64,000 nucleotides of DNA from Fasciola hepatica (GCA_948099385.1 CANUEZ040000062.1:558001-622000); one strand, 5' to 3'; positions 43,654-56,363 are shown, counted from the stretch's first letter. Notes: a model not told the origin generated them from the sequence alone. Made by a program: numbers and translations.

Positions 43654-45240
43654 CCGTTATTTGTCAGGTACTTCTACGTGCTGTCCAGGTCAATGGGTTG
43701 TAAGTCATGGCTATGGCAGCAATTGTATTTGACGTCAACATGCATGCTAGGTGCGCTTAGGGAGGGTATGGGGTGGTTGAAACTTAGAGCGGGGGGCGGA
43801 TAAACGTATGTGGACAGTCCAGTACACTGTCACCCCAGTCGGTTTCGTGTGTGAGAACCAAAATCTTGTCGAGCGAACAAGGGCGATGTGGGGTTTCCCC
43901 TTTCGCAGAATCAGGTCTGAGCTGATGGGAGACATACCCATAGATGAAGGTTGCCCAGTTCCTTCACAGCCCGATGTCAGTGGTATTTGGAGATTGAACC
44001 GATCCCACGGGGACATTTTTCGTTTCCACTGTTTTTTTCGTTGTTTTTTTTCTTCTTTTTTTGTTTCCTAACGGAGGGGTGGTTGAGCCCATATAGGAAC
44101 TTTCCATAGCCCCTCCGCCCGATCGTAATTTTCTGCGTAATTGCCTTTTTTTTTGCAACTGCCGGGGGTGATCTGTTTTCCCCACGTTCGGACGACGCTA
44201 TGGTATGGGTGCCGTTGACATCAGGGGTTTCGCTATCGTGGGCTTGTAAAATGCAGAGTGGGACTATGCAAACACACGGAGTAGGACAACGAACGTTGTA
44301 AAGCACAAGCTGGCATACGTGTGTCAGTCTCATGCAGCGCCAGACCATGCCTAAGACCATCAGAGACCATTCCGGGCTAGCTGGTGTAGATGAGTCTAGC
44401 TCAGCTGATGGTAAATAGTGTGGTGTATAAGAGGAAATATGATAGTGGTTGGTGGATAGTAGACAGAGATGAGACGAGATGACAGGCCACCAAGTAGGTA
44501 CTAGCAGGTGGGCTTCTGAAATGAGATTCTGAAATGAGATTATTAAGAAAGGCGAAATGAGGCCGGACATAAAACCCGGGCGGGTGGTGGCAGACAAAAT
44601 GAAAGAGAAAGGAGTGAAAAATCAATTAAGGTGGTAGACAGCGGAACTCAGTGTCCTAGGATCCAAAGCCACATGCGTATTTGCTGCAGAGACATCTAAG
44701 GCTAAGGAACTTTGGTTGGCAATAGAACACGAACATTGTCTAAAATTAGGAGAACCGGCGAGCATTAAACTAGGTGTAGTTATAAAAGTCAGCAAACTGT
44801 GGCTACTGAAGTATAGATTGTATGCAATATAAAGTAAAAAGAAACGGTTGCCCTGGCGTTTGTCATCAAGCGAGAAATAAAAGTTCTGGTGCAATAATCC
44901 TAATAATCAAACCCGTTTTCGTAAACCACCTCTTCGGTGACGGTCTGGCCGGTAAGAAGGATCACATTGGGAACAGTCAAGACGTTGGGGTTCAAGCTCA
45001 CTGAAACACCAGTTTGCACAAGGGTGGGGCACTACTTGCAGCCCTAACAACGTGATGCCCTTATTCCTGAGTACTCCGTGGGCCGCAGTGGTGGCTTGCC
45101 GCAAAAAAGGTATTTGATGGTTAAAAATTGAGATTGTTCTGCTGTCCTAGATCGTGTGAATGAACCGCTGAGTTCCGTAATTGCTGCAGCGATGGGGCCA
45201 ATCCTATGCGGGTCTAATTGAGACTAGGTTGCTCAAAGCG
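43654..45240. other. Unassigned; minus strand pyrimidine-rich
   Basis: The reverse strand of 44200-44630 is pyrimidine-rich like family P, but I could not match it to a specific block. A 13-base direct repeat, CTGAAATGAGATT twice, is at 44516-44541. T-rich runs occur at 44028-44068 and 44145. No gene recognised. The 3' end of LINE copy 2 is near 45240. Confidence 0.4.
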
Positions 45241-45253
45241 GTTATTCGATTTA

Positions 45254-46831
45254 TTAGTACCCTATACCTACCTCAAAGGCCTGAGCCCTTGAAATATAAG
45301 GATTGTACATCCTAGTCAGCGTGTCCATCGTTAGGGATATGCTTATTTCCTGTTTGAAAGCCACCGATGTCGGTGATAATGCCCGAATTCGTTGTGGTAG
45401 CTTATTCCACCATGAAGCGTACTTGTTATTGAAGACGTTTGACCGAACAGCAAGCTTCGGCAAATGGACAGACACCAAGGACTCATTATTACGTAAGGGA
45501 TAACTAGAACGGGTTCTCACTTGCGGTGCTGAACTACGCGATCTAATCTTCAAGATATTTTGAAAGAATAGAAGGTTATTTCTAATGCGGCGAAGCCATA
45601 AGGGATCGATTTTCAGCCTCTCACAACGTTCCATGTAATTAGAGGGCGAAGAAAAACCTATGAGCTGTTTTGTGAATGCCCGTTGTACGTTCTCAAATGC
45701 TATACGGTCCCTTTGTCGCATGTCGGAACAAATGATTGAGTCGTATTACAGAAGAAGTCTAACATAGGACTTAAAAATGTTTAGTTTACTTTCTGGCAAA
45801 ATAAATGTTTGTTGTATTAGCCCGATCGTACGGCGTGCTTTAGCCACCTGGATGGCTGTGTGTTCCGAAAAGTCAAACGTACATGAGTAGCGTAGACCCA
45901 AGTCATGTACCTGAGAGTTATTTTGTATTAATTTGCCGTTTTTACTAAATCTTCTAGTGGGGACGTGACATTTAGACGTAATAATATTACTTTTTTCGGC
46001 GGAAAAACTCATTTTCCAATCATCACTCCAGGAGCTGAGAGCGAGCGGTTCCCTTGTAATGTCATCTACGGTAGAGGCTAACGCCGCGGGCTCAAAAGTG
46101 CACACGATTTTGATATCATCTGCGAACAGGAAGGGAACTCCCAGTTGGAAAATGGTAAAAAGATCGTTAACGTACATTAGGAACAGTAACGGGCCCAGCA
46201 CACTACCTTGTACCACGCCACTGGTTACGGAACGGGGTTCGGACAAATTTCCGCCTATAATTACAACCTGGTCTCAGGCTGTTAAATAGGATGCAAACCA
46301 AGCGAGCATCGGGTCCACGATTTCACATGTTTTGACCTTCTGTAGTAACCGGACGTGGGATACTCGGTCAAACGCCTTGGTCATGTCCAAAAAGATCACG
46401 ATTGCCGATTTACCAATATTGACAGCCTCTGTGACCAGATTGAGGAAATCGGTCATGCATGTCGCACATGATCTGTTTTTCAGAAAACCATGCTGACCAG
46501 CCTTGATTAGGTTATTGTTAAGAAGGTGACGTGTCAGCCTCCCCTTGATCATTCTCTCCATGATTCTGGACACGACCGGGGTGTGGTTCACCGGCGGATA
46601 GTTAACTGGATTTAGACGCGATCCTCTTTTGTGCATCGGTATGATAGTTGACGTTTTCCATTGAGAAGGGAAAACACTGCACCTGAGTGACAAATTGAAT
46701 ATGTTTGTCAGCAACATTGGAACGTCTTCGCCACCTAGACTAAAAATGGCCGGTGGTAATGCATCCGGACCTGGCTTGCAGGACGGTCTTGTTCTTGCAA
46801 CATGGACTGAAACCTCATCAGGGTAGAACAC
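45254..46831 (-). pseudogene. LINE copy 2 reverse transcriptase
   Basis: One minus frame runs from 46831 to 45254, interrupted by stops at 46274-46276 and 45746-45748. It contains PGPDALPPAIF, WKTSTIIPMHKRGS, QHGFLKNRSCATCMTDFLNL, IVIFLDMTKAFDRVSHVRLL, TSGVVQGSVLGPLLFLMYVN, VPFLFADDIKIV (catalytic aspartates intact), AEKSNIITSKCHVPTRR, and a thumb with ENVQRAFTKQLIGFSSPSNY and NNKYASWWNKLPQRIR. It ends at a stop at 45254-45256. With only two nonsense codons, this is the best preserved RT of the three CR1-like copies. Confidence 0.88.
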
Positions 46832-47826
46832 TACCGTCGAGAAAGTTACTTATGTCACCGTATCTAGAAAGGGGATGGATGTAGCGTCATCCGTCGTTAA
46901 AGAGGAGGCAAAATAGGTGTTGAAAGCCTCCGTAATCGAAAGAGGGTCATGCAAGCATTTATTGTTATAGTTCAAATACGGGATGTTTTTGGTTAGGTTG
47001 CTTGTTTGTGACCTTCATTAGCCTGGCCGTTGCTTTCACCTTGTTTGGGTGGCTTGAAGCATCTAGTTCCTGTTTTTTCTTGGAAGAATCCAAACGCAAT
47101 TTAATCGTACGGGATGTACGTATTGTTTGAAGATACGACGAGAAGTCCCTCTTCTTAATGAATCTTCGTTGGAGTTTTGTCTAGGTTACCGTTAAGACGG
47201 TCTAGAGAGTTCTGCTAATTGCGTATGATAGGCCCCGAGGCCGGATTGATTTTGTCGAGGCAGCAGTGAAGATTAGTATACAGTTGGGCAGCCGCTATCT
47301 CTAGGTCATTAGATAAAAGCGATTTGTCCCACTTTAAGGAACGGACAAAAGAGGGTAGACTATTCCCGCAAGCTTTATGGTATTGCTTATCGGTGATCAG
47401 AAGGTGTGTTTCTGCTGACTTATCAGTGTGAGGCCAGGGTGCAGTAAAAACACAGGATACTATCTTATGGTCACTACCGGTGAAGCGACTTAAGATTTGG
47501 GTATCTAAATTCTTGATACCGATAGTGAAGATAAGGTCTAATGTATTTCTCCCTCAAGTGGGGGATAAAACATGCTGTACCCAGTTACCCACATGGATAC
47601 ATGAAAGGAAATCATGGAGTTTTGGGGGTGATGTCATGGAATGCTAGCATATTTCAGGCACGTTGAAATCACCAGCTAGAATTTTAGCAGTTACGGGGAG
47701 GTTAGAGACATAGTTGAATGCGTCTATTACTGCTGTCAGCTCGTGCCTGCCTTGGTTTGGAGGACGGTAGAGACATCCAACGAGAAGTAGTTGTTGATCT
47801 TATTTGATAGTGAGACAGACCGAGTC

Positions 47827-48090
47827 TTAAATGTTGTCTAGAATAGGATGATGGAACCTACTCGCCGTGAATATGTGTCTGGTATAAATGATGCAGCCGC
47901 CTCCTCTTTGGTCAGATCCACTGTTGGCAGTGGCCTGATAGCCGGGTATGGATACGTGGTTTAATGGGGTGTGATCCGTCAGCCACGTCTCGGTAACTAG
48001 TAAGACGTCAGGGTGTAGGTCTAATGCAAGCTCTCTAAGCAGGGGCAGTTTTGGGAGGAGAGAGCGGACGTTAAGTAGTAAGAGCGACAA
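47827..48090 (-). pseudogene. LINE copy 2 endonuclease N-terminal part
   Basis: An 87-codon frame: LLLLNVRSLLPKLPLLREL, HPDVLLVTETWLTDHTP with the catalytic glutamate, ISIPGYQ-like VSIPGYQATANSG and RGGGCIIYTRHIF. It stops at 47827, and the remainder (GDFN and SDH regions) is only faintly readable in 47650-47820. The identity is secure from these motifs. Confidence 0.8.
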
Positions 48091-48198
48091 GGTGTTTTTG
48101 AATAGGTTCTCAGTAGATAGAGCCGTAATTTTATTGTGATTAGGTGATGAAGGATCGTCAAATAAGGCGTGGCTTACGATGGGCAGTCAAAGCTCGGC

Positions 48199-48640
48199 CT
48201 ATTTTAACAGCGGTTTAGATGAAGAGTTTGAGGCTAGCCTCAGCCAAGGGCCGGTTTGTGAGGTACTAGTGGGAGGTACTGCTGTAATGGCTGTCCTTGA
48301 AGGCCCTCTTTGAACAGGAGTCTTGTCTGCCGTAATTCTGACCGATTTATAAGCTGTGTTCAGGGCAAGCGACGATTGCTTTTTGATAAATCCCCTTGCT
48401 ATTTGATCGGAAGGGAATTGGAAAAATATAGGACATGTGTGGCGTGGAGAACGTTTGTGTAACCTTGTGCACGTGCATGGATGGTGTTCCATGCCAGCTG
48501 CCCTGAGCAAGGTGGATTTCAGCTGTGATACTGAGGCCTTGTCCGGAAGATTGAAGGCTATCGCATTTTTGCTATTTGAGATGCGCTTAAAGATCTCGGT
48601 AGAAACAGGGTCAAGGAAGTCAGTAGCTGATTTAAGCTGC
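48199..48640 (-). pseudogene. LINE copy 2 ORF1 domain
   Basis: The minus frame reads SATDFLDPVSTEIFKRISNS, KNAIAFNLPDKASVSQLK, CTRLHKRSPRHTCPIFFQF, IARGFIKKQSSLALN and YKSVRITADKTPVQR. This aligns without gaps of note to ORF1 of copy 1 at 4160-4603. The frame is open upstream of the first ATG (48510) back to about 48640, so the true start lies further out or is lost. A single-stranded RNA/DNA-binding role is typical of LINE ORF1 and is inferred. Confidence 0.7.
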
Positions 48641-49640
48641 TGTTGCGTTTAGCTTGCCGCGGGGTCCATCAGGCCCAGTAGCGGAGCAAGCTTGGCGATA
48701 TTGTCATCCAGAATCGAGAGTTTTGTTGAGATATTCACAACCCCTTGGTGAATACGAGCACTGATGTTAGTACGGTTCGCTAGGTCCACCAATGGAATAG
48801 AGCATTGCTTCAGTTGTGTTAGCGGTTTCTTAACTCTTATCTTGGGTCAAAGTTCTTGATTAACAGGCATGATAAAGTATTGGGGAAAAAACTTTAGAAT
48901 TCTTGTATTGTTTTGGCATGATTTGCCTCCAAATAACCAGCTAAGTTCCTAGAAACTTATATAACTAGCGAGAGATAACGAAGAACACCCAGTGACAGTG
49001 TAGCGCACTACGTACACACTATGTTGTCGCAGCGTCGGTAGATCAGTGTAGTCCACCTCTGCTAGAAGCTGCACCTGCATTAAGCTAGAGAGCGAAAACG
49101 GTAATGCACTCGAACATAGTAAGTGGCCGAAGTGTCCGCGTGGAAACCTTCATCGGTGAAAGCGAGAAGTACCACCCAGGGACGAATATTTAGGAAGCTT
49201 CTGGCCGTTATCAATATTCCGTGCTGCTAACAATTCACCCGACCGCTTGCAACAGTAGCTTTACTGTATTGAAAAGGCAAAACTGCTTGAGCTCGTTTCT
49301 TCAAGTACCCAGCGAACCATTATTTACCCCTTGTGATCAGCCTTCCCATAGGCTACTTCCACATAGGCATTTATGGATTTCCCTTCACCTCCTTCTTACT
49401 CCGTCCAACCTTCCAGAATACTTTCCTTACCTGGACTGATTTTTCCTCACTCTAGAGCAGCCACCGACTTTTCCCCGTTCAGTATTAACCCTATCGTCGC
49501 CCCCAGTTTCAGCTCTCATTTACCGGCACGAATTCACTCTATAAGTACCCCTCACGTGCCAACCATCCACCGTGGTTTTCTGGCCCTGAAAAGGGGTCAT
49601 ATCAAGTTTTACCTTGACATCCGTAATTTCTTCCCATCCT
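48641..49640. other. Unassigned; left part may be LINE copy 2 5' region, right part pyrimidine-rich
   Basis: 48641-49200 has no frame or motif. 49200-49640 is pyrimidine-rich on the plus strand and holds low-complexity frames (72 and 89 codons) similar in character to family P, but I did not match a specific block. Confidence 0.35.
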
Positions 49641-49905
49641 AGTAGCTCCTACTCCCGGAGCTACCTCTGTTGCCACAGTCCAGAACTCTGAGCCGTCCAA
49701 ATAAAAATGTCCCCGGGACTTTGGTGCATAATCCCCACGCTGATACTCTATCATCTTCACCTTCATCTGACGCAAACTCACAAATGTCTGATAGGTCTCC
49801 ACCTACAAGCTGCAATATCAAGACGATCGTATTTATAATGAAACCTCTAGTGGTGCTCACTGTTCTTAACTGCAGCTTGGGCCTCTATCTTTAACGTTAT
49901 CCAGT

Positions 49906-50015
49906 ACTCGATCGGTGTTAAGCGAGATGCACTCAGTGCATTCCATGGAGCTCACAGAAGACAAGGACTCCATTTCAATGATTGAAGCGTGGCTGCCTGA
50001 TACCATCCTCACTGA
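49906..50015 (+). other. Possible host exon ending at a canonical GTAAGT donor
   Basis: A pyrimidine tract and AG (CTCTATCTTTAACGTTATCCAG, ending 49905) precede an open segment reading EMHSVHSMELTEDKDSISMI, then EAWLPDTILTE, ending exactly at GAG/GTAAGTTA (donor at 50016). Upstream frames at 49640-49830 (for example SSPSSDANSQMSDRSPP) and a downstream frame at 50060-50270 (STEDLVRLIIKTGHQ) are also open on the plus strand but do not join in phase under any splicing I tried. The local sequence is unlike the repeats nearby. This is the best hint of a non-transposon gene here, but it remains weak. Confidence 0.3.
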
Positions 50016-50817
50016 GGTAAGTTACATGTTCTCCAGGAAAAATAGGTAACCGAAGTGTGGGGAGATTTCCTAACCTATGTAAGGAAAGGTCTCGTCGAAT
50101 TATGAACAGCACTGAAGACTTGGTGCGGCTCATCATCAAAACGGGGCATCAAAAGGTTTTACCTGGTTGTTGCCTTCCTCCCGGCCCAAATAGTTATCAT
50201 CTCTCAATTGTGGCCGACTCTCCTCCAAGCCCTGTTACTGAAATTGAAACTGGTTTCTATTCACCGCGATAACCGTAATCATTTCAGCTCATTCAAACAC
50301 TGCCCAGCCTCTTCATTCTGCTACTAACATGTGTGATTCCCACTGTCAAATATTGTGAATATTTCATGCTGTTTTGTAATGCTGTACTCACTGACCTTGT
50401 CTTGCGCACGTGGTCAAGATATATACCTTTGCTAATAACACTGACGCTCTGAATTTTGTACCAGATTGCCCTTGTTGGCCTAGGCTAATAACAGGTGGCT
50501 TAAATGCACTGGTTGTTTGTTGGTCAAATTGTCTTAACCACAAACTTAATTGACTTTGCAACTACTGTCCACCCTGGGAGGTGCGTTTACCACGTTTCCT
50601 CCCCAGTGAGATTAAGAAATATTCTGGGCCTAATCTTCGCCCCACGTTCCACTCAGGTGTCCACCCTAGTTCAAAGAAACTTTTCATGAATCGTTCGATC
50701 TTAGGTTTCCTGCGAACTTTCTATGCTTTAAAGGAGTCTTTTAAAACTAACCGTTGCTAGCATGTTCCATGTCTCTTACGCACCCATAATCGAGGTAAAT
50801 TTTTCCTGTCTTGCGAA

Positions 50818-51142
50818 CTACCAACGGAAATGGACAAGCATTATTCTATTTAAAATAATTGTCTCTTTGTGATCGAGCCTAAAAGTAGTTTCATTTAACT
50901 TGCGAAACCAAACTAAATATCTTGAATGAAACGAAAACTCCCGAAACTTAAGTGTACCTATCTTAAGACAGGGGACATTTTTCGTCTTGTACATAATTGC
51001 TTCACCTATCTCGATGTACCACGTTTCATTCGGATTAGGTAAGCCGAAAGCAAGAACAATTTCTTCCCACAACCCAAGAATAGTGAAGATTTCGCCTGAG
51101 TTAATAAAACTTAGAAACACTCGGTATACTTCAACTATCTCT
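50818..51142 (-). CDS. Unrecognised open frame, possible exon
   Basis: A minus frame of about 105 codons, open from a possible acceptor (GCGTTATTGTAG/AAG, near 51150) to a stop at 50818, contains FINSGEIFTILGLWEEIVLA, FGLPNPNETWYIEIGEAIMY and FREFSFHSRYLVWFRKLNET. The composition is balanced and protein-like, in contrast with the low-complexity frames of the surrounding repeats. I recognise no family. It could be an exon of a host gene or part of an unknown element. No start codon context supports a stand-alone gene. Confidence 0.25.
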
Positions 51143-51199
51143 TCTTTCTTCTACAATAACGCTTACAAATGCAAAACACACTACGTGAGAGACATTGGA

Positions 51200-52148
51200 T
51201 GATTCACTGCGTCCCCACTGCCAACAGATTCTCCCCCAGTTCATCTTCTTACCTCTAATTCATTTGGATACTTGTCAACATTCGATTCTCATACAAACTA
51301 CACGTCACTTCTGCTGTCAACTATTAGACATTCCCTCCACCCAGAGACAGATGCTTTGCCTACTTCCACTTTTAGGTTGAGAAGACCCGATATTCCAGTA
51401 TGGTTGTCAAACATTTAACTAAAATTAGCTGTATAGTTAGTGTACTCTCCTCAGATGTCTTCTGTAAACAGTGCTGCGATTCTAACTTCTTCCGATCCTC
51501 CTTTCTCACCCGGTTTGGCCATGACCCGTCTTGGACGCATATAGCCTCAAGCTCGTGGATATGACCGGGTCATTCAAAAACTCACATCCACGCACATTCA
51601 CTTGTGACGCCGCTGTCGTGACGTTTTGTTCTTACTCCACCTTGCGTGTACATGCTCGACCATCGACTTATATCCCGTGATCAGTGGCTCGCGCACTCTC
51701 ACGTGCACAAACTTCCACAGGCCACTACACCGAAAAACCACCCGGGAGGCTGATTTACGTACGTACACTTGCTCACGTGTCTACAGGTTGTTCTCCTTGC
51801 TTGTCGTCACGAGGTGGCACACCAGCACATGAACCCACTTGAGAGCGATCTGACATCTGTCCTATAATTACAACCACACAGTCCCAAGAACACGGACACA
51901 GATCGGCAGTCCTCGAACTGTGGCTACGCCAATCAACCAGCCTCGAGCACTCAGTTGTATACTCATGCATCCGCCTTTCGTCCTATCACAATACCAACTG
52001 TTCTATGCAAGCGGTTTGGTCTGTACGTCACTCAGAGATTTGTCGAACACTGTATGCACGTTTTTCTGATCACTTGTCTCAGCTTATCGATTACAGTACC
52101 GTATTCTGATCAAAAACGTCCGTGGACATTGCGTCTACTAGTGTTCGA
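51200..52148 (+). repeat. Pyrimidine-rich stretch, possibly family P
   Basis: Composition and low-complexity frames resemble family P, but no shared block was confirmed. It ends at the old LTR. Confidence 0.35.
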
Positions 52149-52517
52149 CGTAACGACCGTTCGTAAAAAATCCCCCAAAGAACACTGCAGTTTCATATTC
52201 CGTTACCATCACTCACTCATTTACTCTACTTGCTTGTTTTCAAACGCTGTGTTCTCGTGAGCCAATGTTTGTCTGTTCGCGTTTATAGAGCTAGGCCGTC
52301 ATATCCTATACCGGACCTGCGAGACACACGTGCTCCTTCCTCACATGCCGCAATTTGGTTCTCGTTTTCTGAGTCCCTGTGATCGCACAATTGAGGCTCG
52401 TCTCTGTTTTATGTCGTTTATTTGATAATCCAGTATCGCAGAATTTCACGCATAATCGGCTTTTTGATCTCGGGATCCGTTTTGAACTTGGCACCGATTG
52501 CTCAAGGGAGTCTTACA
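52149..52517 (+). mobile_element. Old, diverged BEL/Pao solo LTR
   Basis: Recognisable along its length against 23651-24027: CGTAACGACCGTTCGT at the start, CGGACCTGCGAGACACACGTGCT in the middle, ATAATCCAGTATCGCAGAAT, GATCTCGGGATCCGTTTTGAA, and GCTCAAGGGAGTCTTACA at the end. Many substitutions and no clear target duplication mark an older insertion than the copy at 23651. Confidence 0.75.
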
Positions 52518-52609
52518 GTCGGGATTTGACGTCAACCATCCCTTGGATAATTACCTAGAAAGAAAACAACCGGCTAGGTAGAAGGAAAATCGTGGGGAAA
52601 CAAAGAAAG

Positions 52610-52810
52610 TCAGTCAACAAACCATTTTGCGAGTGTGGATCAATGGTTTTTTCCAAAAGGCGACAGCACGACCAAATGTCTATTGAGAGAATGCAAAGAT
52701 CATTCAAAAAGCAAATAAAAGATTATTCCACAAAACCGGATTAGAGGTTAAGCTGCAGCTTCCTACGTCTAGGTCCTCCTTAGCTAAAAAGACTGAAAAA
52801 TAACCAATTC
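52610..52810 (+). pseudogene. LINE reverse transcriptase thumb relic
   Basis: On the plus strand, FCECGSMVFSKRRQHDQMS and IERMQRSFKKQIKDYSTKPD are readable in one frame. They match the L-E-Y-G-S-x-V-W-S...I-E-x-V-Q-R-R-F-T-K-x-I segment of LINE RTs. A faint continuation (RL...SLAKK) follows after a stop at about 52743. Nothing else of the element is visible. Confidence 0.6.
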
Positions 52811-54199
52811 TCTCTCCATAACTTCAACAAATTTCAGACTTATGGCTCATCACATGAACCCAGGATGCCCACAAACGTTTGGTAATGGGTACAACAAAGA
52901 AGTTACTCGGTGATCTTTCAGATTTCTGAGAGAAATTTACAGTCCAGTTTATCCTTAGTTAAGTACTATTTAATATTAAACAAAATGCCTCTGGAGGTTC
53001 GTTCTCTTGACCAATCATTGGCGTTCCAGATGGTAGAAGAACTACTGGTAGCGCAAAAAGTATTCCGTATTATCAACAGTTACATTATGGCAGAGAGCAC
53101 TTTCAACTTTGGTCCTTGTTTTTGAGGGACTTCGCACCTTTAACCCTCAACCACAGCTGGTATCCTTCCAGGGTACCGCTTTTCTTTCGATTTTCTTTAG
53201 GCTTGGTTTTTTTCTTTTCGACTTTCATAAACCTCTACTACCAAAGGAATTTTCAGGCTATCTGACAGCTTAGTACTCCACAACGCGATTTTCTATCTCC
53301 CATGGGGTTTGTTGGTCTCTTTCCTCGTGATTGACGACGTCGACTTCTCAACTCTAAACTCAACCATCACACTAGCCGTTGATTCATGGACGTTTATATC
53401 TGAAGATTCAGTCTTGTACATCGGTTTTCCATCCACATACACTCCACACCCTGCTACGTGCAAACGAGTCTTTTAATTCCCCTCGATGGACTTTTTTTCT
53501 TATTTCTTAGTTTCTATACCAAATATTCTTTGGTTCAGCTGGAACTTCTATTGTTGTGGTTATTCCCCGTACTCTTCATGCACTTACTCCACCTTTTTTA
53601 ACCGACTTCAAAAATTATTAGCCGGGTTAACCGTTTGACCCTGGCCTTCAAATTCGCTGTGCATTACTACCGTCTTAGTCCATTTTAAAGTTCTCTTTGA
53701 TACTCTGCGTGCACGTGTTGTATCCTCTTGTAAATTCTCGTTCCAGCATCACTATAGTCATCTTATCGTGCATACTAGCTTGCTTCAGGCGCCTCCGAAA
53801 TATACAATTAATAATATTATTATTTACCAAATTTCTGGCATCAGGAACCGTATTTCCGTGAAAATTGGTGGGACACAGGAACAACTTCACGAGTGGATCA
53901 CTTGCATTAACCTCACAACCAGTGCCTGAAACTTCCCCCGAATGTGATGTCGGAACTTTCCGAATCCTACTCCACTTAGTTTCCGCCCATTGGTATTCAA
54001 CTCTCTGCGCAATTCGATGAAAAATATACCGCGAACGGTCCAGACAAATAAACTTCTCTTTTTATTGTCGTTCTGCTAACATACCGTGACATGCATTTTT
54101 CACGATGCATAAAAAGCTGTTATTCATTAGCACTTTTCAGGACGACCATTACATACATGCGTTGCAGCTCTTTATCAGCAGTTCGGCTTTACAGATTTA
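52811..54199. other. Unassigned
   Basis: A 46-codon ATG-initiated frame at 52985-53125 (MPLEVRSLDQSLAFQ) and a 71-codon minus frame at 53675-53890 are the only notable frames. Neither has recognised motifs. TTTGACCCTGGCCTTCAAATTCGCTG at 53634 resembles the family P word TTTGACCTTGAGTTTAAATTCACCGG, so part of this may be a family P relic. Confidence 0.35.
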
Positions 54200-56305
54200 A
54201 ACGGAATTTTTCTTGAGCCCTTCCACAAACACCTGCCTGAAGCTTTGCAATGATCAGGCCCACACCTCTAATCCCGTCCCCTTCGCTGCTCCTTGCTCCT
54301 ACCTCGTCCGACACTGTGCCTTCTCTCTCTCCCTGCCCTTCATTCTAACCTCAGTCTGAAATTCCGATCCTTTCTGTCAGCTTATTCCAAAATCTGGAAT
54401 AAGCTCCCCCTTAGCTCAAGCAGTGCCTCCTCACTTTTGGCCTTAGGCGCGCACTTGTTTTATACTTAGCAGTTCCCAAAGCTATGTTGCTCACCAATGG
54501 ACTTGTCTCCGTCGACCTGGCCTTTGAAAGAGGCCTCACCATGTAACTCTACTACCTCTGAGCTACAGGCCACTAGGTGCACCCCATGCCCGACACTCCC
54601 CCTCTCTCTAGCGCCGCGAACTAAGGCCTTTGCCTTCACTGACCCATAGCGAACTTGCCTCCTGCCTTCATAAGATAACCCTATATCTCACCTACGTTTA
54701 TTTGTTATCCATCATTTCCACTTTTTTCTCCTCAGTATCCGTTGCTTCTCAGCTGAAGAACACCCAGGCTGCGCTTCTCTATCCCTTTTCCCTTTCCAGT
54801 GATCCTCAATGACGGCCAACCGTTTCGGGCACTGCACTTACCATCTCCCTAGCAGGTGTACCTGGATAATATTGTTACACCGTCGTCTACCACTCGCCGT
54901 TTCTTTTGGCTCTCCTGTCCATGGTCTCACGTCTTGTTCAATTGCTTCCGGATCACGCACCCACATCGCGGTCGTTTTGTCCCCTGCACAATTATCGTTG
55001 AACACTCGTGCCACTACCAACAGTGTGGGGCGCGGTCAGATCCACCGCTATGGCCAACGCACATCGGGCGTGCAGGCCGTCTGCAACGATGTGCGAGTGC
55101 AACCATACTGGTGGATCACGCCTCCTGTGTTCACTTCACGAGGTTTTTTCCAGGTTGGGTGTCCGGCGCGCTGCCAGTCCCACCCACTAGCACCGGTTGC
55201 GGATGGCACGCTCTAACTTTTCTCAGACTACCGAATCCAATGCTGTCGGTTGAAGACTGCACGCTCCTCATCCTTTTTCCGCCACAGCTTGTTCACATAT
55301 AGCTCCTATCATCCGTTACCACTTTCCATTTTTGTGGTTCTACCACCGTACGCACACCTACCCGTTCTGTCCTTCCTGCTATCGCCTCTCTCTACATCAA
55401 CTTTCATTGCACCGAGTCACTATCGTCCTAACCACTCTTCTCTGCCAACTCTCGCCAATATCTCTTTTTCCACCTGCCGTCATTGCTGGCTTCTATTCTG
55501 TATGCGCTTAGTATTACCCTCTGCTCAGTCTCATTTATTATCTAATCACCACCACCGTATTCTCCTCTCTTGGCTCCGCGATTTCTCTGTGGTTCTTTCC
55601 ATAAGCCAGTGTCCCGATTAGCATCAAACTCTTCAATTTTCTGCCGGCACACAGCTGTCCAGGTTTATTGCCCCAACTCCGCAGCGCGTTCATTTTTTTT
55701 TGGCCTTTTTGTTCTATTGCTGGTTCACTTATCTTGGGGCGTCCTGCTTCATTCTCCGTCCCCTTAGCGTTCCATCTGCAGTAAAATAATCTGATTGGTC
55801 ATGTCTTACCTGTGTCTCTTCTGTCATTGCTTTCATCCCTTGATCCTTCTGTTGCTCGCTAAAGGCATTTTCCTGTGCCTTCCAGTGTGGTCCGCTTTTC
55901 CATGTTCCACCGATTGTAAAGACAAGGTTACGTCATGATGTTCTTTTACAGTTCCAAACCTTTTAATCTGTCACTACCCGATTCCTCTGGTCCGTCGCCA
56001 CATGTCTCACCTGCATTGATCAAATAATTAGACACATTCTTACATGATCTCTTTGATCCCATCCTTCATCTTCCCTCGTTTACTGTCTGCCCTTCACGGC
56101 CGGCATCACTTTTGTGCTTCCTTAGTCTCCCCTATCTGTTGATCCACTAGGTTATCCCGTCATGAAAAACTTCGCCTGAATTCTCCGAAGTCAATCCTAC
56201 ACACTTTGATCCCATCCTTTCTCTCTCCTTTAATCAGTGATACTTTTTTCTTTTAGTACTCCATTGCCCTTTGCTCCTGCTCCTCGTATACTTATCTATG
56301 TACTT

Positions 56306-56308
56306 ATG

Positions 56309-56361
<53 letters not shown>
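56306..56361. repeat. (TA)n microsatellite, tandem unit 1
   Basis: TA run with a single TGTA interruption. The open frames of repeated Ile-Tyr across it are artefacts. Confidence 0.9.

Positions 56362-56363
<2 letters not shown>

Larger units (their letters stand above)
45254..48640 (-). mobile_element. CR1-like LINE copy 2
   Basis: ORF1 (48640-48199), endonuclease (48090-47827 and degraded beyond), linker (47820-46832, unreadable in one frame) and RT (46831-45254) follow the same order as copy 1. The minus-strand 3' end is near 45240, where ACTAATAAATCGAATAA is seen (45246-45262). Frameshifts are concentrated in the linker; the RT itself is nearly continuous. Confidence 0.85.
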
